Shown here one piece after another: positions 44,293-54,289 of a stretch of 64,000 nucleotides of DNA. Made by a program: the position numbers and the translations under genes. Location: contig CAMYOG010000034.1 in the NCBI GenBank assembly GCA_947259925.1, positions 42,056-106,055 of the forward strand. The letters run 5' to 3'. Source of the DNA: Thermoanaerobaculia bacterium. GTDB lineage: Bacteria; Acidobacteriota; Thermoanaerobaculia; Multivoradales; JAHEKO01. The notes under the pieces were generated by a model. That model made no database searches, had not been told where the DNA came from, and saw nothing but the letters and a program-made list of their open reading frames with translations. Within the stretch, counting starts at the first letter, position 1. Each line of letters starts with the position of its first letter.

Positions 44293-44466
44293 GTGTCGAC
44301 CGGCCTGAAGTTCGTCGCCGGGGCGATCGGCGGAGCGCTCTTGATGGGGTACCTGGTCTACGTGCGGGGCTTCTTCGTCCATCACGCCTTCATCATCGGT
44401 TTCGCCGGCGCCGGCCTCGTCTACTGGACGCTGCGCGCGGTCGACAATCTCCGGAACCTGCGATGA
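44293..44466 (+). CDS. small two-helix membrane protein
   Basis: 57 residues from GTG, nine bases after btuC. Two hydrophobic helices: FVAGAIGGALLMGYLVYV and HHAFIIGFAGAGLVYW, ending VDNLRNLR. Its stop overlaps the next small gene (ATGA), which supports coding. Function unknown; co-transcription with the cobalamin operon is possible by position. Confidence 0.6.
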   Translation: MSTGLKFVAGAIGGALLMGYLVYVRGFFVHHAFIIGFAGAGLVYWTLRAVDNLRNLR

Positions 44467-44612
44467 AGCGGCTTCTCGTGAGCGCCACCTGCCTGTCCGC
44501 CTGGTTGATCCTGCTCTTCTCCGGCTTCAGCCTGGCGGGAGCGATTCATCTGCTCCTGGCGGCCGCCCTGGTGGCGTTTCCGTGGAAGCTGCTCAAGTCC
44601 AACTCCTCCTGA
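44463..44612 (+). CDS. lmo0937-like small membrane protein (DUF5670-type)
   Basis: 49 residues: SAWLILLFSGFSLAGAIHLL and LAAALVAFPWKLLK match the length and two-helix pattern (aliphatic helix, GGxIHLLL, second helix) of the lmo0937 family. Starts by four-base overlap with the preceding small gene. The family's role is unknown. Assignment is from pattern, not from a search. Confidence 0.65.
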   Translation: MKRLLVSATCLSAWLILLFSGFSLAGAIHLLLAAALVAFPWKLLKSNSS

Positions 44613-44618
44613 CGCTCG

Positions 44619-45326
44619 ATGCTCAAGGCAGTTACGTTCGACGCCACCGGCACGCTCTTCCACTGTCCCCGTCTGGGAGGGATCTACTCCGAGGTCCTCG
44701 CACGCCACGGCATCGAGGTCTCGCCGCGGCAGGCGGACGAGCTGATCCGGGAGGTCTGGGTGGAGCTCGACTGCGCGGTCGATCGGAACGTGGATCGATT
44801 CAGCGCTCATCCGGGAGGCCCGAGCGGTTTCTGGCGGCGTTTCCTGGAGCGATTCTGCGAGCGCCTGGGAGTAGCCCCCGCGAGCCGCTTCACCGCCGCC
44901 GAGCTCTACGATCGATTCTCCCGCGCCGAGGCCTGGGATCTGTTCGAGGACGTGCCCTCGGCGCTCGAGAGCCTGAGCGCCGACGGCATCGCGCTGGCGG
45001 TGGTCGCGAACTGGGATCCGCGGCTGCCCGGGCTGCTCCAGGCTCTCGGCCTCGCCGGCGCGTTCGATCAGATCGTCTACTCCGCCGAGGTCGGCTTCGA
45101 AAAGCCGCATCCGGGCATCTTCGAGAGCGCCCTCGCCCGCCTCGGGGTCGAGCCGGAAGAGGCGCTGCACGTCGGCGACAGCCGGCGCCGGGACATCGAG
45201 GGCGCTCAGGCGGTGGGCATGCACGCGGTGCTCCTGCGTCGCGGTGGCGGTGGTGAGATCCGCAGCCTGGTCGAGCTCCAGGGGGCCGGCGAACGGCTGT
45301 GGCACGTTGCCGGCGGGGCGAGATGA
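44619..45326 (+). CDS. HAD-superfamily hydrolase (REG-2/HDHD3-like)
   Basis: 235 residues. Motif I is TFDATGTLF (nucleophile Asp, but Ala at the usual second Asp), motif II VVANWD, motif III GFEKPHPGIF with Lys, and motif IV HVGDSRRRDIEGAQAVGM. The cap is the helical C1 type. The missing second Asp of DxD occurs in several REG-2-like members and argues against classic phosphatase activity. Followed by a four-base overlap with a lipoprotein gene. Confidence 0.82.
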   Translation: MLKAVTFDATGTLFHCPRLGGIYSEVLARHGIEVSPRQADELIREVWVELDCAVDRNVDRFSAHPGGPSGFWRRFLERFCERLGVAPASRFTAAELYDRFSRAEAWDLFEDVPSALESLSADGIALAVVANWDPRLPGLLQALGLAGAFDQIVYSAEVGFEKPHPGIFESALARLGVEPEEALHVGDSRRRDIEGAQAVGMHAVLLRRGGGGEIRSLVELQGAGERLWHVAGGAR

Positions 45327-45790
45327 GGGGTGTAGGCGAGACCGTCGGCCTGGCGTTCGCGGCGCTCGCCGCGGCCGCTCTGATCGTCGGCTGCGCTCCG
45401 CCGCCGGCCGACGAGGCGCCGCCGGTCCTCGAGACCGAGGACATAGGCCCGGGCTCCGAGGAGGAGCTCGATCTTTCCACCGACCGGAGGGGAGCACGGC
45501 GCTCCGCCACCAGCGGCCAGCTCCCGGGCGGCTTCCCGGAGGGCTTGCCGATCTACCAGCCGTCGACCATCTCGGATGTCGGCCAGGGTGAAGATCGGGG
45601 CTTCGTCCAGTTCATGTCCCAGCACGATGCCGAGGCGATCCGCGGCTGGTATCCGAGCGCCCTGGCGAGCGCCGGTTGGTCGGTCGAGAGCGCACCGGAC
45701 GGGGCACTGCTCGTCCGCCGCGGCCAGCGCAGCGCACGCCTGACGATCGAGAGCTCGGGGGCGGTCGCGGTCATTCGGGTCGAGTACTGA
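45323..45790 (+). CDS. lipoprotein of unknown function
   Basis: 155 residues. ATG overlaps the HAD stop (ATGA). Lipobox LIVGC (Cys about 23). An acidic linker (ETEDIGPGSEEELDL) leads to a small alpha/beta domain: FPEGLPIYQPSTISDVGQG, SQHDAEAIRGWYPSALASAG, and a terminal VIRVEY strand. The layout resembles a periplasmic sensor-like domain found in exported proteins, but no family is certain. It precedes the ATP synthase operon by 130 bases. Confidence 0.7.
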   Translation: MRGVGETVGLAFAALAAAALIVGCAPPPADEAPPVLETEDIGPGSEEELDLSTDRRGARRSATSGQLPGGFPEGLPIYQPSTISDVGQGEDRGFVQFMSQHDAEAIRGWYPSALASAGWSVESAPDGALLVRRGQRSARLTIESSGAVAVIRVEY

Positions 45791-45919
45791 GGGTTCCTCA
45801 CAGCCCCTCGGCCAGCGCCTCGGAAGCGGGTGGTTTCCGGGGCTTCGGAGTGGTAGACTTCGCTCGCTCGCGGAGGGAAGCAGCGGTACGGTGCCGCCTT
45901 CGCGAAGACAGCCATCAAG

Positions 45920-46168
45920 ATGAAGAATCGGCCTCGCTGGATGACTCTGGCGGGGCAGGGTTTCGAATTGACGGCTGCCGTGATCGGTTTTGGCCTGGTC
46001 GGCTACTGGGTTGGTGGCTACCTGGGCAACGCCCGAATCGGACTTTTGATCGGCGCAATACTGGGGATACTTGGCGGCCTATACAACCTGATTCGAGTCT
46101 CCTTCCGGGAGCTCAACCGGCAAAGGCAAGTCAAGCAGCAACCATCAGGACCAGTCAGAAAGAACTAG
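45920..46168 (+). CDS. AtpZ/AtpI-family membrane protein
   Basis: 82 residues, two helices: GFELTAAVIGFGLVGYWVGG and IGLLIGAILGILGGLYNLIR, matching the short AtpZ/AtpI family that precedes F-type ATPase genes and assists c-ring assembly or Mg2+ supply. First gene of the ATPase operon. The promoter should lie in the 130-bp region upstream. Confidence 0.85.
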   Translation: MKNRPRWMTLAGQGFELTAAVIGFGLVGYWVGGYLGNARIGLLIGAILGILGGLYNLIRVSFRELNRQRQVKQQPSGPVRKN

Positions 46169-46173
46169 AAGCC

Positions 46174-46587
46174 GTGGGTGGTACCCGGCACCACGCCCGC
46201 CGGCGTTTTCTGGGGTTTGTTTGTCTACTCATCGTCGTTACGTCCCTCCTCGTGCTGCTCGGATGGCCTCCAACGCGGAGGTTGGCCGGGGAGAGTGGAC
46301 CCTCCGCGATGCTCGTGGGGATTGGACTGAGCGCGATCGCGTCGCTGCTCGGCGGCCTGCCGATTCTGCGGATCGAGCTGCGCGGCGAACGGGCACGTGT
46401 CCAGGACGTCATGGGTTCGCTGGTGATCCGTCTGTTTCTGGTCCTGGCCGGACTCCTCTCCGTGATTCTGGTCGGCGAGGTCGAGCGTACGCCCTTCCTC
46501 GTCTGGGTCGGGCTCAGCTATCTGCTGCTCCTGCCGATCGACATCCGCTATGTGTTACGCGGCAGCCGCGGGGCCGCAGGGGGATAG
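46174..46587 (+). CDS. AtpI-like four-helix membrane protein
   Basis: 137 residues from GTG, five bases after the preceding stop. Four hydrophobic helices (FLGFVCLLIVVTSLLVLLG, AMLVGIGLSAIASLLGGLP, LVIRLFLVLAGLLSVILVG, FLVWVGLSYLLLLPIDIRY). Position before atpB and topology fit the ATP synthase I protein. The sequence itself is weakly conserved. The longer upstream frame is not used because it overlaps the AtpZ gene. Confidence 0.68.
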   Translation: MGGTRHHARRRFLGFVCLLIVVTSLLVLLGWPPTRRLAGESGPSAMLVGIGLSAIASLLGGLPILRIELRGERARVQDVMGSLVIRLFLVLAGLLSVILVGEVERTPFLVWVGLSYLLLLPIDIRYVLRGSRGAAGG

Positions 46588-46593
46588 AGGAAG

Positions 46594-47454
46594 ATGGCCG
46601 CTGAATCGGACCCTCTGAGTCACGTGGTTCAGCACCCGCTGGTCACCGTCGAGGCCGAGCCGGGTCTGCTCACTCCCAGCGGTGAGATCACCGTGATGAG
46701 CGACCACATCTCGATGATCATCCTCGCCGGTCTCTTGCTGAGTCTCTTCTTCCCGCCCCTCTTCAGGCGCCGGCGCAAGGCCGACAGCGAGGTCGAGGGG
46801 TTGGTGCCGAAGGGCTTCGCCAACGGCATCGAGGCGATCTGTCAGTACCTGCGCACCGAGGTCGCCGAGCCGGTCCTGGGACCGCACACCGACAGGTTCA
46901 TCAAGTACATCTGGAGCGTCTTCTTCTTCGTGCTGACGATGAACTTCCTCGGACTGGTGCCGATCGGAGCGATCACCCCGCTGTTCGGCGCTCACATCGG
47001 CGGCACGGCGACCGCCAACATCTGGGTGACGGCGACCCTGGCGCTCACGACCCTGGTGATGATGGTCTTCAACGGGTTGCGCCTGGGCGGATGGGACTAC
47101 ATCAAGCACTTCTGCCCGGGGCCTCTCTGGCTGGCGATCGTCCTGGTTCCGGTCGAAATCGTCGGCGTCTTCGCCAAGGTCTTCGCGCTGACCGTCCGTC
47201 TGTTCGCCAACATGGTCGCCGGCCACGTGATGCTCGCCGTGCTGCTGAGCTTCATTCTCGGCGCCGGATCGGCGATGGGCGCCGGCGTCGGCTTCGGTAT
47301 CGCGGTGCCCGTGGTCCTGGGCAGCGTCGCGCTCACCATGCTGGAGATCTTCGTGGCCCTGCTCCAGGCCTACATCTTCACCTTCCTGACTGCTCTCTTC
47401 ATCGGGCAGTCGGTGAACGTGCACCACGACGACCATGAGGAGGCACACGCCTAG
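46594..47454 (+). CDS. atpB: ATP synthase subunit a
   Basis: 286 residues, five or six transmembrane helices. LTVRLFANMVAGHVMLAVLL holds the essential half-channel Arg, and IFVALLQAYIFTFLTALFIG is the last helix. The C-terminus is His/Asp-rich (VHHDDHEEAHA). It translocates protons against the c-ring. A perfect stem-loop lies between it and atpE. Confidence 0.95.
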   Translation: MAAESDPLSHVVQHPLVTVEAEPGLLTPSGEITVMSDHISMIILAGLLLSLFFPPLFRRRRKADSEVEGLVPKGFANGIEAICQYLRTEVAEPVLGPHTDRFIKYIWSVFFFVLTMNFLGLVPIGAITPLFGAHIGGTATANIWVTATLALTTLVMMVFNGLRLGGWDYIKHFCPGPLWLAIVLVPVEIVGVFAKVFALTVRLFANMVAGHVMLAVLLSFILGAGSAMGAGVGFGIAVPVVLGSVALTMLEIFVALLQAYIFTFLTALFIGQSVNVHHDDHEEAHA

Positions 47455-47532
47455 CCCGCGAAGTCGCGAGCCAGGCTCCGGACATATACGACCAACCCGT
47501 ACTGCCCTAAGCACCTGGGCGACGAAACAACT

Positions 47533-47551
47533 GGAGGCGGTTTCCGCCTCC
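47533..47551 (+). promoter_or_regulatory. intercistronic stem-loop before atpE
   Basis: An 8-bp perfect stem GGAGGCGG / CCGCCTCC with loop TTT, 22 bases before the atpE start. It lacks a T-run, so it is not a terminator. In other bacteria, atpE needs higher translation than its neighbours; this hairpin may protect the mRNA or shape the initiation region. This role is inference. Confidence 0.6.
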
Positions 47552-47573
47552 GAGATCGAGAGGACTGGTTCAA

Positions 47574-47924
47574 ATGAGCAAGAGGTTTTCGAAGATTGCG
47601 CTCGGTGTGATCGTCGTCGGATTCGTTCTGATGTTCACGCCCGCCGCGTTTGCCGATCAGGGTGGCGACGCCGCGAGTCACGACGAAAGCTCCTACTTCC
47701 TGACCACCGACGGTGCACGCAAGCTGGGCGGCGCGATCGGTGCGGGTCTCGCCGTGATCGGTGGCGCCGCCGGTATCGGCCGCATCGGTGGCAGCGCGGT
47801 CGAGTCGATCGCCCGTCAGCCGGAGGTCGGCGGAAACATCCAGACCGCCATGATCATTACCGCGGCGCTGATCGAGGGCGCGATGCTCTTCGCCATCGTC
47901 GTGGGTCTCATGGCGGCGCTGTAG
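47574..47924 (+). CDS. atpE: ATP synthase subunit c with N-terminal signal-like extension
   Basis: 116 residues, longer than the usual 70-90. A hydrophobic signal-like segment (ALGVIVVGFVLMFTPAAFAD) precedes a hydrophilic linker and the two-helix hairpin. GAGLAVIGGAAGIGRIGG is helix 1, and the ion-binding Glu101 is in AALIEGAMLFAIVVGL. The residue after Glu is Gly, lacking the Ser/Thr of Na+-type rings, so H+ is likely. The N-terminal extension resembles cleaved or retained signals seen in some AtpE. Confidence 0.92.
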   Translation: MSKRFSKIALGVIVVGFVLMFTPAAFADQGGDAASHDESSYFLTTDGARKLGGAIGAGLAVIGGAAGIGRIGGSAVESIARQPEVGGNIQTAMIITAALIEGAMLFAIVVGLMAAL

Positions 47925-47940
47925 ACGGTTGCGTCCACCG

Positions 47941-48513
47941 ATGAGGTACAAGGTAGCCCTGCTCGGGGTGTTGCTCCTTCCCTCACTGGCGCTCGCCGCC
48001 GGGGGTGAAGAGAGCAACCTGTTCGCAGGCGACATCGGTAACGCGATCTGGACCCTGGCGATCTTCTTGGTCGTGGTCTTCGTGCTCGGCAAGTTCGCCT
48101 GGGGGCCGCTCCTGAGCGGTCTGCAGAACCGCGAGCAGTTCATCCGTGACTCGCTCGAGGAGGCTAAGGCCGAGAACGAGAAGGCCACGGCGCTGGCGGC
48201 GGAGTACGAGCAGAGGGTGCTGGAGGCCAAGGCCGAGGCGACCGCGATCGTCGACGAGGGTCGTCGTGACGCCGAAGTGGTGAAAGACCAGATCGAGGTC
48301 CAGGCGCGCGAGGAAGCGGAGAAGATGATCGTCCGCGCGAAGCGCGAGATCGATATTGCTCAGCGGACCGCGGTCAAGGAGATCTATGTGACCAGTGCGC
48401 AGCTGGCCACCGATCTCGCGTCACGGATCATCGGTCGCGAGATCAACGCCGATGACCACGAGCGCCTGATCGCTGAATCGATCGACCGGATCGATCAGCT
48501 GGAGTCGAATTAG
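47941..48513 (+). CDS. atpF: ATP synthase subunit b
   Basis: 190 residues (ATG 47941; a TTG 12 bases upstream is unlikely). N-terminal signal-like LLGVLLLPSLALAAG, a membrane helix (AIWTLAIFLVVVFVLGKFAW), then a long coiled coil (SLEEAKAENEKATALAAEYE onwards). The two N-terminal hydrophobic segments suggest a cleaved leader, as in some bacterial b subunits. It is the peripheral stalk. Only one b-type gene is present. Confidence 0.93.
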   Translation: MRYKVALLGVLLLPSLALAAGGEESNLFAGDIGNAIWTLAIFLVVVFVLGKFAWGPLLSGLQNREQFIRDSLEEAKAENEKATALAAEYEQRVLEAKAEATAIVDEGRRDAEVVKDQIEVQAREEAEKMIVRAKREIDIAQRTAVKEIYVTSAQLATDLASRIIGREINADDHERLIAESIDRIDQLESN

Positions 48514-48539
48514 CCTGGGTCTCCTATCGGACCAGACCG

Positions 48540-49157
48540 ATGCACGAGAAGCTCGATGAACAGCAGGTAGCGATCGCGCGCGTCTACGCGCGCTCGCTGC
48601 TCGAGCTCTCCAAGAAGAACCACGAGGAGTCGACGCTGCTCGAGGAGTTCGAGTCGATGGTCGAGCAGTTCGAGCGTCAGCCCAAGTTCGAGCAGATTCT
48701 CGGCGACCCGGGTGTCGACGAGGAGGAGCGCGCCGAGATTCTCGAGCGCGTGCTGCGCAGTCGGGCGAACGACCTGATCGTCAACACGCTTCAGGTGATG
48801 AATCGCAAGGGGCGCGCCGGACTCTTTCGGGCGCTGGTCCAGGCGTACCGCGAGGAGCTCGAGCTCCTCCAGGGCGTCGTCGAAGCGGACGTGACCACGG
48901 CGGCGGAGATCAGCGACGCGTTGCGCAAGCGATTGACCGAGATGCTCGAGCGCAGTACCGGAAAGAAGGTACTGCTCAACGAATCGGTCGACAGCTCGCT
49001 GCTGGGCGGAATGATCATGCAACTCGGTGATCAGAAGATCGACTCGAGCGTCGCGAGGGAACTACGGCGAGTTGACAAGCGCTTTCTGGAGCGGGCGGCG
49101 GAAGAGAGGCAGGCCAGGGAGGCCGGTGAGCAGACCCGGACCTACATAGAGGAATAG
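48540..49157 (+). CDS. atpH: ATP synthase subunit delta
   Basis: 205 residues. [20 protein letters not shown] is the N-terminal helical domain, and RKKV-like [20 protein letters not shown] plus [17 protein letters not shown] is the conserved C-terminal end. Connects the peripheral stalk to the alpha3beta3 head. The C-terminus is extended by about 20 charged residues. Confidence 0.95.
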   Translation: MHEKLDEQQVAIARVYARSLLELSKKNHEESTLLEEFESMVEQFERQPKFEQILGDPGVDEEERAEILERVLRSRANDLIVNTLQVMNRKGRAGLFRALVQAYREELELLQGVVEADVTTAAEISDALRKRLTEMLERSTGKKVLLNESVDSSLLGGMIMQLGDQKIDSSVARELRRVDKRFLERAAEERQAREAGEQTRTYIEE

Positions 49158-49159
49158 CT

Positions 49160-50896
<1,737 letters not shown>

Positions 50897-50914
50897 GCTG
50901 GTCGAGGGTTCGAG

Positions 50915-51793
50915 ATGGCGAATCGCAGACTCCTGGTCAAACGCCGCAAGGCTGTGCGCAACATCCGCAAGATAACGCGGACGATGCAGCTCATCGCCAC
51001 GGCGCGCTTCCAGGCGGCGCACAACGCGGCCGTGTCACGCCGGCCGTACACGGACAAGCTGGCCGAGCTGACCGCCGGCATCGCGGGCGCGATGGGCGAG
51101 CTCGAGCATCCGCTCATGAAAGTGCCGGAGAAGGAAGAGCGGCGCGCTCTGGTTGTGCTCACCAGCATGCGCGGACTGTGCGGCGCGTTCAACGCCAACC
51201 TGCTGCGCACCGCCATCGAGGAGCTCGACCGCCAGGCCGAGAAGGATGTCGACTCCGAGGTCAGCATGGTCGGCGGCAAGGGGGTCGCCTACTTCAATTT
51301 CCTCGACCGCCCGATGGCGGAGGAGATCACCCACATCAGCGATCTGCCGAGCTTCGACGAGGTCGAGCCGATCGCCAGCGCCCTGATCGATCGTTTCTCG
51401 CGTGGCGAGATCGACGCTGTCGACGTCGCCTACACCAAGTTCATCTCGACGGGTCGGCAGCGGCCGGTGATCGAGCGCCTTCTACCGCTCACCCAGCTGG
51501 TCGAAGGCGCCGAGGGCGACGAGGACGGTCGTCAGGTCGAGTACGAGTTCTCACCCAGCCCGGAGGAGCTCCTCGACGAGCTGCTGCCGGCGACCGTGCG
51601 GATACGCCTCTTCCAGGCGTTCACCGACGCGGCGGTGAGCGAGCAGGTGGCGCGGATGGTGGCGATGAAGGCGGCCACCGACGCCGCGCAGGACATGATC
51701 AAGCGCCTGACGCGGGAGTACAACCGCGCCCGGCAGACTCAGATCACTTTGGAGCTACTGGATATCGTGGGCGGCGCCAACGCCCTCGAATAG
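50915..51793 (+). CDS. atpG: ATP synthase subunit gamma
   Basis: 292 residues. The N-terminal helix (RRKAVRNIRKITRTMQLIAT) and C-terminal helix (AAQDMIKRLTREYNRARQTQ, EIVGGA-like DIVGGANALE) are the coiled-coil rotor shaft. RALVVLTSMRGLCGAFNANL is the Rossmann-like middle. A normal central-stalk subunit. Confidence 0.95.
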   Translation: MANRRLLVKRRKAVRNIRKITRTMQLIATARFQAAHNAAVSRRPYTDKLAELTAGIAGAMGELEHPLMKVPEKEERRALVVLTSMRGLCGAFNANLLRTAIEELDRQAEKDVDSEVSMVGGKGVAYFNFLDRPMAEEITHISDLPSFDEVEPIASALIDRFSRGEIDAVDVAYTKFISTGRQRPVIERLLPLTQLVEGAEGDEDGRQVEYEFSPSPEELLDELLPATVRIRLFQAFTDAAVSEQVARMVAMKAATDAAQDMIKRLTREYNRARQTQITLELLDIVGGANALE

Positions 51794-53266
<1,473 letters not shown>

Positions 53267-53671
53267 TTGGCCGAGCCGAAGCTCTTCGATTGCAGCGTGG
53301 TCACGCCCGAGCGGATGGTGATCGAGTGCGAGGCGCGCTTCGTGGCGCTGCCCGCGCACGACGGCGAGGTCGGGGTCCTCAGTCAGCGGGCGCCGATGCT
53401 CACCCGCCTCGACGTCGGCCCGTTGCGAATCGAGCAGGGCGACGGCGACACCGAGTCGTTCTTCATCGATGGCGGCTTCGCCGAGATGGTCGGTAACCGT
53501 CTGACGGTGCTGACGGAATCGGCGGTCGCCCGGGAAGATCTGACGCGCGAGGGCGCCGAGGCGCTGATGACCCAGGCGCGCGGGATGGAAGGCTACGACG
53601 ACGCCTCCCACGCCGCTCGCCAGCGGGCGATGCGTAAGGCCCGCGCTCAGCTGCGAATGCTCCGGCGCTAG
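53267..53671 (+). CDS. atpC: ATP synthase subunit epsilon
   Basis: 134 residues from TTG directly after the atpD stop. LFDCSVVTPERMVIECEARF and VALPAHDGEVGVLSQRAPML form the beta-sandwich, followed by a C-terminal two-helix region ending RKARAQLRMLRR. It is the inhibitory/central-stalk subunit. Its gene ends the operon and converges with the RDD-protein gene 17 bp away; no T-run terminator is seen. Confidence 0.93.
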   Translation: MAEPKLFDCSVVTPERMVIECEARFVALPAHDGEVGVLSQRAPMLTRLDVGPLRIEQGDGDTESFFIDGGFAEMVGNRLTVLTESAVAREDLTREGAEALMTQARGMEGYDDASHAARQRAMRKARAQLRMLRR

Positions 53672-53688
53672 CCGGCGCGGTCGCTCGC

Positions 53689-54288
53689 CTACGAGATCTC
53701 GAGGTGGGTGTCGCTCAGCAGGTCGGCCAACGGGCGGCGTCCGCGCAGGAGCGCCAGGGTCGGCAGACCCAGGAGCAGGACGGTAGCCACGCCGCCCAGC
53801 CATCTGAGCATCGCTCGGCGCGCGCCGGGCTGGCCGTCGCTCTCCCGACCCACCTTCAGGTGTGCTCGCACCATGCCGGGGGTCTTGCCCCAGAAGGTGA
53901 GCGAGAAGACGACGTAGACGAATGAGAACTCGAGCACCGTCAGGAGATAGGCGGGCCAGTCCCCGAGCATCGCCGGCGCGCCCAGCGCCGCGGCACCGGC
54001 GAGCAGCAGGGCAAGCGCCAGGCCGCTGACGCCGGTGTCGAAGATGCCGGCCATGAAGCGCCGCCGGGTCAGGCTCTCGGCGAGGTGTTCGACTCGCTCT
54101 TCGCCGGCCGCGGTTGCGTCGTCCGCTTCCGGAAGCTCGATCTGCTCGGCGCCAACGTCCGGCGCCGACGAGCTCCGCCGCACCTCGTCCTTGACATCCC
54201 GGTCAGCCTCGTCCGCGATCTCCGGCTCTACCACCAGCGGCAGGTCGAAGAGCAACGGTTCTCGGGAGGGCTGCTCTGTGCGTCTCAT
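53689..54288 (-). CDS. RDD-family membrane protein
   Basis: 199 residues. A cytosolic acidic N-terminus (about 1-75), then RRRFMAGIFDTGVSGLALAL with the family's conserved Asp in the first helix, further helices, and the closing motif GRRPLADLLSDTHL. RDD proteins are small membrane proteins, possibly Na+/H+ exchangers or sorting-related; the function here is unknown. It is one base downstream of the TPR gene and so co-transcribed. Confidence 0.82.
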   Translation of the reverse strand: MRRTEQPSREPLLFDLPLVVEPEIADEADRDVKDEVRRSSSAPDVGAEQIELPEADDATAAGEERVEHLAESLTRRRFMAGIFDTGVSGLALALLLAGAAALGAPAMLGDWPAYLLTVLEFSFVYVVFSLTFWGKTPGMVRAHLKVGRESDGQPGARRAMLRWLGGVATVLLLGLPTLALLRGRRPLADLLSDTHLEIS

Positions 54289-54289
54289 C

